Below, piece by piece: positions 1-6,295 of a stretch of DNA of 6,961 nucleotides (position 1 is the first letter of the stretch; each line of letters starts with the position of its first letter). Origin of the DNA: Methylotenera_A sp046598525 (GTDB taxonomy: Bacteria > Pseudomonadota > Gammaproteobacteria > Burkholderiales > Methylophilaceae). Below the pieces are notes generated by a model. That model was not told the DNA's origin. It did not search any database and saw only the letters and a list, made by a program, of their open reading frames with translations. The position numbers were made by a program, and so were the translations under genes. The stretch is from positions 1 to 6,961 of the forward strand of contig JBKJIJ010000001.1 in the NCBI GenBank assembly GCA_046598525.1. Reading direction: 5' to 3'.

Positions 1-1776
1 CAAGTAAGGCATTTTCTGCATTGAATGTTCGCGTATTTTATAGGTAATCTTCTCATTTCTCAAGTCAAAATCGCATCTAATGCCATTTTTCTTTAAATTT
101 TCAACCACTTGCATCACGTAATCGGCCTGGCTTTCAGAAATATTCAGCACCATCACTTGCACAGGCGCCAGCCAAAGCGGCATTGCACCCGCATAGTTTT
201 CAATCAAAATACCAATAAAACGTTCCATTGAACCCACAATAGCGCGATGCAACATAATCGGGCGTTTGCGCGAATTGTCTTCTGCTACATACTCTGCACC
301 CAGGCGCTCTGGCAAATTAGGGTCTAATTGAATAGTGCCGCATTGCCACAAGCGACCTAATGAGTCTTTCAGTGTGAATTCAATTTTGGGGCCGTAAAAC
401 GCGCCCTCACCTGGTTGATATTCAAAATCTAAATTGTTTAATTTAAGCGCGTTGGCAAGCGATGTTTCTGCCCTATCCCAATCTTCGTCTGACCCTATGC
501 GTTTTTCTGGGCGAGTTGATAACTTGACCAACACATCGTTAAAGCCGAAATCGCCATACGCTTTATAGAGCATTTTAATAAAGTCAGCGACTTCGGCTTC
601 TACTTGCTCTTCGGTACAGAATATATGCGCATCGTCTTGCGTAAAGCCGCGCACGCGCATTAAACCGTGCAGTGAGCCTGATGGTTCGTTGCGGTGACAT
701 GAGCCGAATTCTGCTAAACGCAGCGGTAAATCGCGATAGCTGTGTAAGCTGCTGTTAAAAATCTGCACATGACCTGGGCAATTCATCGGCTTCACGGCGT
801 ATTCGCGATTTTCCGAATTAGTCACAAACATATTGTCGCGATAGTTTTGCCAGTGGCCTGATTTCTCCCATAAGGTTTTATCCATGATGGTCGGCGTACG
901 CACTTCTTGATAATTATAATCTTTGAACATTTGGCGCATGTACTGCTCAACTTCTTGCCAAATACTCCAACCACGCGGATGCCAGAACACCATGCCTGGT
1001 GCGTCATCTTGCATATGGAAATAATCCAGTTGCTTGCCTAATTTGCGATGATCGCGTTTTTCGGCCTCTTCTAGCTGAAACAAATACGCTTCAAGCTCTT
1101 CTTTATTGCGCCATGCTGTGCCATAAACTCGCTGCAGCATCTCATTATTGCTATCGCCACGCCAATAAGCGCCAGCTAGCTTCATTAATTTAAACGCTTT
1201 TAATTTACCTGTGTTTGGCACGTGCGGACCGCGGCATAAATCGGTAAAGTTGCCCTCAGTGTATAAAGACACATCTTCATTGGCAGGAATCGATGCAATG
1301 ATTTCAGCTTTGTAATGTTCATTAATGCTTTTGAAATAAGCTACTGCTTCATCGCGCGGCAATACTTTGCGCGTGACTTGCTCATCTTTTTTGGCCAACT
1401 CAGCCATTTTCTTTTCTATTGTCACCAAGTCTTCTGGCGTAAATGGGCGCTTGTATGAAAAGTCATAATAGAAACCATTGTCAATCACTGGCCCAATGGT
1501 CACTTGGCAATCAGGAAATAATTCTTTAACCGCATAGGCCAATAAATGCGCAGTGGAATGGCGAATCACATCTAAACCATCATCTGATTTATCGGTAATA
1601 ATCGCTAAATCGCTATCGGCTTCAATTAAAAAACTGGTATCAACCAATTGATTGTTTACTTTACCAGCCAGCGCCGCCTTTGCTAGGCCTGCGCCAATAT
1701 CCATGGCCACTTGCGCCACGGTTACTGGCGTATCAAAGTTGCGTTGCGAGCCATCTGGTAAGCGAATTACTGGCAT
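1..1776 (-). CDS. thrS: Threonine--tRNA ligase (ThrRS), C-terminal end cut off by window edge
   Basis: This enzyme charges tRNA-Thr with threonine in the cytoplasm and edits mischarged Ser-tRNA-Thr. Reading from an ATG at 1776, 592 codons stay open to the window edge; E. coli ThrRS has 642 residues, so about 47 are missing, all from the anticodon-binding domain. The order is a TGS domain (about 1-61), an editing domain with H73/H77 and C181/H185 (HSTAH and CRGPH), then the class II catalytic core. The core shows motif 2 (RNE at 362-364) and motif 3 (R519 in GSMERF). The zinc ligands C333, H384 and H510 match E. coli C334, H385 and H511 with a one-residue offset. A weak GGA lies 5 nt before the ATG. 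The gene sits behind tRNA-Val and a terminator, and I see no convincing promoter of its own. By family habit infC-rpmI-rplT would follow outside the window; that is inference. Confidence 0.97.
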   Translation of the reverse strand, partial: MPVIRLPDGSQRNFDTPVTVAQVAMDIGAGLAKAALAGKVNNQLVDTSFLIEADSDLAIITDKSDDGLDVIRHSTAHLLAYAVKELFPDCQVTIGPVIDNGFYYDFSYKRPFTPEDLVTIEKKMAELAKKDEQVTRKVLPRDEAVAYFKSINEHYKAEIIASIPANEDVSLYTEGNFTDLCRGPHVPNTGKLKAFKLMKLAGAYWRGDSNNEMLQRVYGTAWRNKEELEAYLFQLEEAEKRDHRKLGKQLDYFHMQDDAPGMVFWHPRGWSIWQEVEQYMRQMFKDYNYQEVRTPTIMDKTLWEKSGHWQNYRDNMFVTNSENREYAVKPMNCPGHVQIFNSSLHSYRDLPLRLAEFGSCHRNEPSGSLHGLMRVRGFTQDDAHIFCTEEQVEAEVADFIKMLYKAYGDFGFNDVLVKLSTRPEKRIGSDEDWDRAETSLANALKLNNLDFEYQPGEGAFYGPKIEFTLKDSLGRLWQCGTIQLDPNLPERLGAEYVAEDNSRKRPIMLHRAIVGSMERFIGILIENYAGAMPLWLAPVQVMVLNISESQADYVMQVVENLKKNGIRCDFDLRNEKITYKIREHSMQKMPYL

Positions 1777-1821
1777 ATTAATCCAATTTAAATAGGTACT
1801 AATTTAGCATCTAAAAGTAAA

Positions 1822-1856
1822 GCTAAAACAATAAAAGCCGTTTTTTGAACGGCTTT
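1822..1856 (-). terminator. Factor-independent terminator after tRNA-Val
   Basis: On the minus strand a perfect 9-bp stem (AAAGCCGTT with AACGGCTTT, 1834-1856) closes a 5-nt loop and is followed by a T-rich tail, TATTGTTTT. It lies about 10 nt beyond the 3' end of the tRNA-Val gene, so it most likely ends that transcript. It also lies in the thrS leader, so thrS needs readthrough or a promoter between here and 1776. An attenuator role for thrS is possible, but I see no alternative pairing that would support it. Confidence 0.75.
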
Positions 1857-1865
1857 GCACATTTT

Positions 1866-1942
1866 TGGTAGGCAGTACCAGATTCGAACTGGTGACCTCT
1901 TGGATGTCGACCAAGCGCTCTAACCAACTGAGCTAACCGCCT
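1866..1942 (-). tRNA. tRNA-Val (anticodon GAC), CCA encoded
   Basis: A complete 77-nt cloverleaf can be folded on the minus strand. The 7-bp acceptor stem is AGGCGGT with ACTGCCT (one G-U pair). The D arm is GCTC/GAGC around AGTTGGTTA. The anticodon stem is CTTGG/CCAAG with loop TCGACAT. The variable region is AGGTC, and the T arm is ACCAG/CTGGT with loop TTCGAAT. Discriminator A73 is followed by an encoded CCA. The central loop bases give anticodon GAC, which reads GUC and GUU (valine); A35, C36 and A73 agree with valine identity. Odd feature: loop position 33 is C, where U is nearly universal. The gene precedes thrS on the same strand and is followed by a terminator. Confidence 0.95.
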
Positions 1943-1972
1943 ATATTTTTCTTCACTTTTTGCGAAGTGCGA

Positions 1973-2001
1973 ATTTTAGCTTAATAAGGGTTTGCACGCA
2001 A
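1973..2001 (-). promoter_or_regulatory. Sigma70-type promoter for tRNA-Val
   Basis: On the minus strand TTGCGT (1996-2001) and TAAAAT (1973-1978) are separated by exactly 17 bp. Transcription would start near 1966, giving a 5' leader of about 24 nt before the mature tRNA end at 1942, to be removed by RNase P. The -10 matches the consensus at five of six positions; the -35 is only partial. The element lies back to back with the promoter of the plus-strand oxygenase gene. Confidence 0.6.
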
Positions 2002-2007
2002 ACGCGC

Positions 2008-2016
2008 TGGTACAAT
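2008..2016 (+). promoter_or_regulatory. Extended -10 promoter for the 2OG-Fe(II) oxygenase gene
   Basis: TGG followed by TACAAT (2011-2016) is an extended -10 element. No good -35 is found at 15-18 bp; TTTGCA at 1991-1996 is too close (14 bp). Transcription would start around 2022-2024, right on the GTG start codon at 2023, which suggests a leaderless mRNA. Support is sequence inspection only. Confidence 0.5.
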
Positions 2017-2022
2017 TGCGCG

Positions 2023-2655
2023 GTGGAAATTGAAAATAAAAATCAGGCAAATTTTGACGCTTTAATACAGCCACTTGGCATGCAAGGCTATGTGATTTGT
2101 GATGATTTCTTGCCAATTGACACAATTTTGGCCCTGCGCGATGAAGCTTATAAACGTTATGCCGATGATGATATGCGCGCCGCTAAAACAGGTTTAGTAA
2201 ATAAAATACAATCGGCGATTCGTGGTGATCATATTGCTTGGCTAGACGAATTAGATGAAAACCTTGCTATTCAAGCTTATTTTAGCCAAATGCATGGCTT
2301 AAAAGACGCGCTTAATCAGCAATTATTTATGAATATTCAGTCTCTTGAAACGCATTTGGCCTTGTATCCCATTGGCGGTCTTTATCAAAAACACTTAGAC
2401 CAATTTAGCCATGGCAATAACGCAAAATCGCGCCAATTAAGCAGTATTTTATATTTGAATGATAATTGGCAAGCGGATGATGGTGGCGAATTGCGCCTGT
2501 ATTTAAATGAAGATGAATATTTAGATATTTTGCCAACAGCGGGTAAATTAGTGCTGTTTTTATCAGCCGAATTTTGGCATGAAGTACGGCCTGCCAAACA
2601 AGAAAGGGCAAGCCTTACCGGCTGGTTTAGAAGCCGTGACACCTTAACATTTTAA
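2023..2655 (+). CDS. Prolyl-4-hydroxylase-like 2-oxoglutarate/Fe(II) oxygenase (EGLN/PHD2-type, SM-20-related)
   Basis: This is a soluble non-haem iron dioxygenase of the double-stranded beta-helix fold, expected to hydroxylate a proline in a protein using 2-oxoglutarate and O2. Numbered from the GTG at 2023 (210 aa), the iron triad is H124-x-D126 and H186. R195, nine residues after the second His as in human PHD2, would bind the 2-oxoglutarate carboxylate. The segments IRGDHIAWL, ALYPIGG, SSILYLNDNW and FWHEVRPA line up by eye with PHD2 IRGDKITWI, ACYPGNG, TCIYYLNKDW and the region around its NPHEVQPA. A bacterial relative, PPHD of Pseudomonas, is known to hydroxylate EF-Tu, so EF-Tu is a reasonable but unproven substrate. 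The frame is open back to a TTG at 1960, but that start would translate the tRNA promoter; GTG 2023 has no Shine-Dalgarno but fits a leaderless start. The 3' end overlaps the facing transglycosylase gene by 4 bp. Confidence 0.88.
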   Translation: MEIENKNQANFDALIQPLGMQGYVICDDFLPIDTILALRDEAYKRYADDDMRAAKTGLVNKIQSAIRGDHIAWLDELDENLAIQAYFSQMHGLKDALNQQLFMNIQSLETHLALYPIGGLYQKHLDQFSHGNNAKSRQLSSILYLNDNWQADDGGELRLYLNEDEYLDILPTAGKLVLFLSAEFWHEVRPAKQERASLTGWFRSRDTLTF

Positions 2656-3893
2656 GGTTGCAATAAGCGCTGATACAAACTGGGGCTGGCGTAACCATCT
2701 TGTGCCATCTGTTGGCTGGCTTGATATTGCCGAATTGCCGCTTGCGTTTTTAGGCCAGGAAAACCATCTGGCTCACCACAATCAAAACCCAATTCATTTA
2801 GCTTGCCTTGCAGTGCCCATAGTTGATTAAAGCTCATCGCTTCTTTTTCGGCCAACGCACCCGCCACAATAGGCTTATCACCCATTAATTGATTCGATAA
2901 ATGCACAACCGATAAAGCGTAATTAACAGAACGATTCCAATCCATAATCACATCAAAATTGCTAAACACCATAAAAGCGGGGCCATATTGCCCTTGCGGT
3001 AGCAAAATCGCGGCATTGGCATAATTCGGTATGGCCTTGCCTGCCATATCCATCACACCCAACTTGGCCCAATCAGCGGCCAACTGACGATTATTTAATC
3101 GCGCTTGGCTGTAATCAAAATTAGTCGGCAATTTCACCTCTATAGCCGCCACCTCATCTTTGCGCCAACCCACTTTGCTTAAATAATTGGCGGCAGACGA
3201 AAACGCATCGGGCAAGGATGTCCAAATATTAATGCGGCCGTCTAAATCGGCATCCACGCCATATTTAATTAAGGTAGAAGGCATAAATTGCATATGCCCC
3301 ATGGCGCCAGCCCAAGAGCCGCGCATGCCAGCGACTGTGTTATGGCCAGCATCTACAATGCGCATGGTATCTAATAATTGATTGCGAAAAAACGCGGCGC
3401 GGCGGCCTTCATAAGCCAAGGTCATTAGCGCCGATGGCAAACCAAAATTACCTTTATTGCCGCCATAATTGGTTTCTAAACCCCAAAACGCGACTAATAC
3501 TTGTTTTGGCACGCCATATTGCGTTTCAACTTGGCTTAATAAGTATTCTTGCTCTTGCAACACGGCCCTACCCTGAGCAATGCGCTCTGGGCTAACACGC
3601 TTTTCAACATAGTTTAAAAAGGGAGAAATAAATTCTGGCTGACCACGATCCAGCACAATCACCCGCGGTAAATATTGGGCGGTTTTAAACGTATCTTCAA
3701 TAGTTTGCGCTGAAATTTGCGCTTCCCTTGCCTCGGTTTTTAATGCGGAAAGCCAAAACTCAAAGTATTCACTGCCATCCGCAAACGCTGCCGTACTGAT
3801 TAATACGGTACTAATTAACACAGCACTGATTAGTAAAGATGAAATCGCATTAGTGATGTGAAAAGCGACAAATTTAGAGCGGGTTTTTTGCAT
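2652..3893 (-). CDS. MltB-family lytic murein transglycosylase with peptidoglycan-binding domain
   Basis: This periplasmic enzyme cleaves the MurNAc-GlcNAc bond of peptidoglycan without hydrolysis, forming 1,6-anhydroMurNAc ends. The 413-aa product has an N-terminal signal (hydrophobic about 11-36) ending in AFA before D39, a signal peptidase I site. There is no lipobox cysteine, so unlike E. coli MltB it should be soluble rather than a lipoprotein. The catalytic domain spans about 40-340: catalytic Glu is E140 in GLETNYG, followed by GSWAGAMGHMQFMPST (192-207) and a DxDxDG loop (D214, D216, D218) like the calcium site of Slt35. A PG_binding_1 domain (about 354-412; LQGKL, DGFPGLKT, AIRQYQ) ends the protein. 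It is last in the four-gene unit, starting 5 nt after the SDR-gene stop with no clear Shine-Dalgarno, so translational coupling is plausible. The signal-peptide coding region carries a 15-bp tandem repeat. Confidence 0.93.
   Translation of the reverse strand: MQKTRSKFVAFHITNAISSLLISAVLISTVLISTAAFADGSEYFEFWLSALKTEAREAQISAQTIEDTFKTAQYLPRVIVLDRGQPEFISPFLNYVEKRVSPERIAQGRAVLQEQEYLLSQVETQYGVPKQVLVAFWGLETNYGGNKGNFGLPSALMTLAYEGRRAAFFRNQLLDTMRIVDAGHNTVAGMRGSWAGAMGHMQFMPSTLIKYGVDADLDGRINIWTSLPDAFSSAANYLSKVGWRKDEVAAIEVKLPTNFDYSQARLNNRQLAADWAKLGVMDMAGKAIPNYANAAILLPQGQYGPAFMVFSNFDVIMDWNRSVNYALSVVHLSNQLMGDKPIVAGALAEKEAMSFNQLWALQGKLNELGFDCGEPDGFPGLKTQAAIRQYQASQQMAQDGYASPSLYQRLLQP
3796..3840 (-). repeat. Three degenerate 15-bp tandem units in the signal-peptide coding region
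   Basis: On the plus strand CTGATTAATACGGTA, CTAATTAACACAGCA and CTGATTAGTAAAGAT follow each other with no gap. The unit length is a multiple of three, so it encodes a repeated LIS(A/T)V-like pentapeptide (LISAV, LISTV, LISTA overlap the units) in the hydrophobic core of the transglycosylase signal peptide. Slippage would lengthen or shorten the core without a frameshift. The copies are diverged, so the expansion is not recent. Confidence 0.6.
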
Positions 3894-3898
3894 AAGCG

Positions 3899-4738
3899 TT
3901 AAATAGTTTCTAGTACTTTTTGGTAACCAATTTGGTAATTAGGGCATTGCAATTGAAAGCCTGTGGCACGTAAACGTTTGTTACTTAAACGTTTTCCGCC
4001 GTTTGTGTCAGGGATTTTAATATGACTGGTGTCAATATTTAGCCTACTAGCCAGCCAAGTTAGCACAGAATATTGCAAGGTAGGCATATCGTCGGTGACA
4101 ATATAACAGCTCTCAATTGGCTGTTGGCTTAGCGATTTTTGCACTAAAAATGCAATGAATCCTGCCGCATCATCGCGGTGAATACGATTGCTCCAGCTAT
4201 TATTTACCGGCCAGCGACTAATATCTTTTGCCGTATTCACCAGATATAAACGGCCCTCACCATAAATGCCTGAAAGCCTTAGTGCCGTTGTTTGGCAAGG
4301 CAAATTGCTTAATACATTTTCCGCCTCTAACAAACGCTCACCACCAAAATCGGCAGGCTCTGCCGCCACATTTTCATCTAAAATAGTTAACGTATTTTGC
4401 CCATATACGCGCGTGCTGGAAACAAAAAACACATGCCGCAAATTGGTATTGTTGGTTTGCGTTGCCAATAAGTTTTTTAATCCTTGTACATAATGCGCTT
4501 GATAATTCTCATCCGTTTGTGCATTGGCGGCAATGCAGTAAATGATGATGGCGGGATTAAGATGATTGAGAGAAATTAATGTAGCAGCTTGGGTTACATC
4601 GGCTTGAATGGTCTGCATGCCATGCGGCAAGTGTTGCTGGCTGATCCGCACACCAATCACCTCATGTTGCGTTTGATGCAACTGCATGGCAATCGTTGTG
4701 CCTAAATCGCCACAGCCTACTATTAATATTCTAGCCAT
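3899..4738 (-). CDS. YeeZ-like NAD(P)-binding atypical SDR protein
   Basis: This cytosolic Rossmann-fold protein (279 aa) belongs to the NAD-dependent epimerase/dehydratase-like superfamily; its substrate is unknown. The dinucleotide motif is at the N-terminus (VGCGDLG, glycines 8, 10 and 13). An extended-SDR-like SSTRVYG follows at 107-113, then a NRIHRDDAAGF segment at 184-194 and a C-terminal GGKRLSNKRLRATGF signature (248-261 region) that resembles E. coli YeeZ. The usual catalytic Tyr-x-x-x-Lys is not intact: the aligned stretch is F131-GGE-R135, so ordinary SDR redox chemistry is doubtful. The loss appears typical of this subfamily. The gene starts at an ATG 28 nt after the Nudix stop with no clear Shine-Dalgarno, and its stop is 5 nt before the transglycosylase ATG. 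Reductase, epimerase-like or pure binding roles remain open. Confidence 0.82.
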   Translation of the reverse strand: MARILIVGCGDLGTTIAMQLHQTQHEVIGVRISQQHLPHGMQTIQADVTQAATLISLNHLNPAIIIYCIAANAQTDENYQAHYVQGLKNLLATQTNNTNLRHVFFVSSTRVYGQNTLTILDENVAAEPADFGGERLLEAENVLSNLPCQTTALRLSGIYGEGRLYLVNTAKDISRWPVNNSWSNRIHRDDAAGFIAFLVQKSLSQQPIESCYIVTDDMPTLQYSVLTWLASRLNIDTSHIKIPDTNGGKRLSNKRLRATGFQLQCPNYQIGYQKVLETI

Positions 4739-4766
4739 TTATAAATTAGCCAAGCAGCGTTTTAAA

Positions 4767-5324
4767 TTATCCATGCTGCGCTAAATATTTTTCCGCAAAA
4801 AATAACGCCACAATTGTTTTGCCATCGGTAATTTCACCTGCTTGAATCATACGCATGCAGTCATCAAACGACGCCTCAAACACTTCTAACGACTCATCGT
4901 CATCACGCTGATGCTGGCCAGCGCTTAAATTCCGCGCCATATACATATAAATTACTTCGTTAGAATAGCCAATACAAGGATGTTGATGGCCGAGCTTGAC
5001 CCAATCACTGGCGCTATAGCCGGTTTCTTCAAGCAATTCGCGCTGGCCTGTGATTAATATTTCCTCACCTGTGTCAATTTTACCGGCTGGCAACTCAATA
5101 AAAACCTGATGCAGTGGATAGCGAAATTGACGCTCTAGAATTACATTTCCATTTGGCAACAGCGGCACAATCACCACGGCGCCCGGGTGTGTCACATATT
5201 CACGCTGGCTGGTGTGCCCGTTTGGCAAACGCACTTGATCGCGCTTGACTGTTAGCATTCCGCCAGTTGCAATGGTTTCAGAGCTGATTAAATGTTCAGT
5301 TAAATCTAATGGTAATGACTTCAT
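4767..5324 (-). CDS. Nudix hydrolase, ADP-ribose pyrophosphatase-like (NudF/YqkG type)
   Basis: This 185-aa cytosolic enzyme should split a nucleoside-diphosphate-X compound, most likely ADP-ribose to AMP and ribose 5-phosphate, using Mg2+. The Nudix box is perfect: G81-x5-E87-x7-REL-LEE-TG-Y103, matching GX5EX7REUXEEXGU. Around it are the features usual in ADP-ribose pyrophosphatases: REYVTHPGAV (41-50) before the box, ELPAGK (77-82) at its start, and a HPCIGYSNE loop (115-123) after it. The loop proline is 13 residues past the box, against about 15 in the E. coli and Bacillus enzymes; the HPCIGYSNE form is in my recollection common in betaproteobacteria. It begins 18 nt after the ypfJ stop, with only a distant AGG as possible Shine-Dalgarno. 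Substrate is inferred from motifs; other nucleotide sugars are possible. Confidence 0.9.
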   Translation of the reverse strand: MKSLPLDLTEHLISSETIATGGMLTVKRDQVRLPNGHTSQREYVTHPGAVVIVPLLPNGNVILERQFRYPLHQVFIELPAGKIDTGEEILITGQRELLEETGYSASDWVKLGHQHPCIGYSNEVIYMYMARNLSAGQHQRDDDESLEVFEASFDDCMRMIQAGEITDGKTIVALFFAEKYLAQHG

Positions 5325-5342
5325 TAATCGTTAATTGCCTGC

Positions 5343-6197
5343 TTAAATTGCATTTGTACTAAAAGTATCGCACTTATTCACATCGCCCACTTTTAAGCCC
5401 TGATTAAACCAACGCATGCGCTGCTGTGAAGTGCCATGCGTAAAGCTGTCGGGTACGGCATAACCTTGGGCTTGTTTTTGCAGTGCATCATCACCAATAG
5501 CGGCGGCGGCAGTCATTGCCTCCTCAACATCACCCGCTTCTAAAATACGGTTTGCGCCATCGGCATGATGCGCCCAAACACCTGCATAGCAATCGGCTTG
5601 CAGTTCTAAACGCACAGAATATTGATTGGCTTCTGCCTCGTTACGCGCACTTTGGCGTGCTTGTTGCACTTTATCTGAGGTGCCCATCACGTTTTGAATA
5701 TGATGCCCTACTTCGTGCGCAATCACATAAGCTTGCGCAAAATCGCCTGGCGCATTGAACTTGGTTTTCATTTCTTGGTAGAAGCGCAAATCAATATACA
5801 CTTTGCTATCACCAGGGCAATAAAAAGGCCCCATTGCGGCTTGACCTGAACCACAAGCCGTTGGTGTTTGACCGCTAAATAGCACTAATTTTGGCGCAGG
5901 ATATTGTTGGCCAGCATTAGCAAATATTTTGCCCCATGTATCTTCTGTGCTACCTAATACTTTGGCCACAAAAACCGCCATCGGGTCATCTTTAGGAATC
6001 GCTTGCGCTTCTACTGGCGCTTGCTGATTCAAACCTTGGCCAATATTAAGCACGACCGATGGATCTACCCCAAAATACATGGCAACCAACGCTAAGGCAA
6101 TGGTGCCCACGCCAATGCTTTTTCCGCCAATCGGTGAACCGCCTCCGCCACGTCTATCTTCTACATTACTGCTTTCGCGTTCGTTATCTAAGCGCAT
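5343..6197 (-). CDS. ypfJ: Neutral zinc metallopeptidase, YpfJ/KPN_02809 family (PF04228)
   Basis: This is a putative zinc protease anchored in the inner membrane by one N-terminal helix with its catalytic part probably in the periplasm; its substrate is unknown. The 284 aa compare with about 287 for E. coli YpfJ. The hallmark N-terminus (RESSNVEDRRGGGG, 7-20) is followed by a Gly-rich stretch, a membrane helix at about 28-50, and the peptidase domain from about 70. Zinc ligands are H161 and H165 in HEVGHH with catalytic E162; E198 in the downstream ELQADCYAG is the likely third ligand. Cysteines 115, 127, 203 and 276 could form disulfides if periplasmic. The ATG at 6197 has a good Shine-Dalgarno (AGAGGT). 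It is the first gene of the four-gene minus-strand unit and has a long leader of about 90 nt. Confidence 0.93.
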   Translation of the reverse strand: MRLDNERESSNVEDRRGGGGSPIGGKSIGVGTIALALVAMYFGVDPSVVLNIGQGLNQQAPVEAQAIPKDDPMAVFVAKVLGSTEDTWGKIFANAGQQYPAPKLVLFSGQTPTACGSGQAAMGPFYCPGDSKVYIDLRFYQEMKTKFNAPGDFAQAYVIAHEVGHHIQNVMGTSDKVQQARQSARNEAEANQYSVRLELQADCYAGVWAHHADGANRILEAGDVEEAMTAAAAIGDDALQKQAQGYAVPDSFTHGTSQQRMRWFNQGLKVGDVNKCDTFSTNAI

Positions 6198-6203
6198 TTT
6201 TAT

Positions 6204-6209
6204 ACCTCT
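6204..6209 (-). promoter_or_regulatory. Ribosome binding site of ypfJ
   Basis: AGAGGT on the minus strand stands 6 nt before the ATG at 6197. It is the only strong Shine-Dalgarno in the four-gene unit and fixes the start of the zinc peptidase. Confidence 0.75.
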
Positions 6210-6240
6210 AATTAGCCACGGTTAAAACCTTACTTGGATT

Positions 6241-6260
6241 TTATTACAACGAGGTAATAA
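6241..6260. promoter_or_regulatory. Inverted repeat TTATTAC-N6-GTAATAA in the ypfJ leader
   Basis: Two perfect 7-bp arms (6241-6247 and 6254-6260) flank the spacer AACGAG. If transcription starts near 6289 the dyad lies about 30-50 nt into the ypfJ leader. It could be a repressor operator or a weak AU-rich RNA hairpin ahead of the ribosome site. No regulator family is recognised from the sequence. Confidence 0.4.
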
Positions 6261-6295
6261 TTTCTTAACATTTTTAAGTGAGTATGTAACAAATT

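Noticed and set aside
822..1007. A 61-aa minus-strand frame with several cysteines
   Set aside because: It lies wholly inside thrS in another frame; thrS has all family residues here, so this is a shadow.
1777..1865. A T-box or threonine attenuator ahead of thrS
   Set aside because: No T-box consensus, no competing antiterminator pairing and no Thr-rich leader peptide could be found; the hairpin is explained as the tRNA-Val terminator.
1866..1942. The tRNA gene as an integration (att) site with a nearby mobile element
   Set aside because: No integrase and no repeated tRNA 3' end are visible on either side in the window.
1960..2022. TTG at 1960 as start of the oxygenase, adding 21 residues
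   Set aside because: It would translate the tRNA-Val promoter region, has no Shine-Dalgarno, and the predicted plus-strand promoter lies downstream of it.
2385..2642. Two minus-strand frames (85 and 68 aa) antisense to the oxygenase
   Set aside because: They overlap a well-supported plus-strand gene, show no recognisable domain and have no ribosome site.
5516..5758. An 80-aa plus-strand frame inside ypfJ
   Set aside because: Antisense to the conserved HEVGHH and ELQAD coding region; it is His/Arg-rich only because of the opposite codons.
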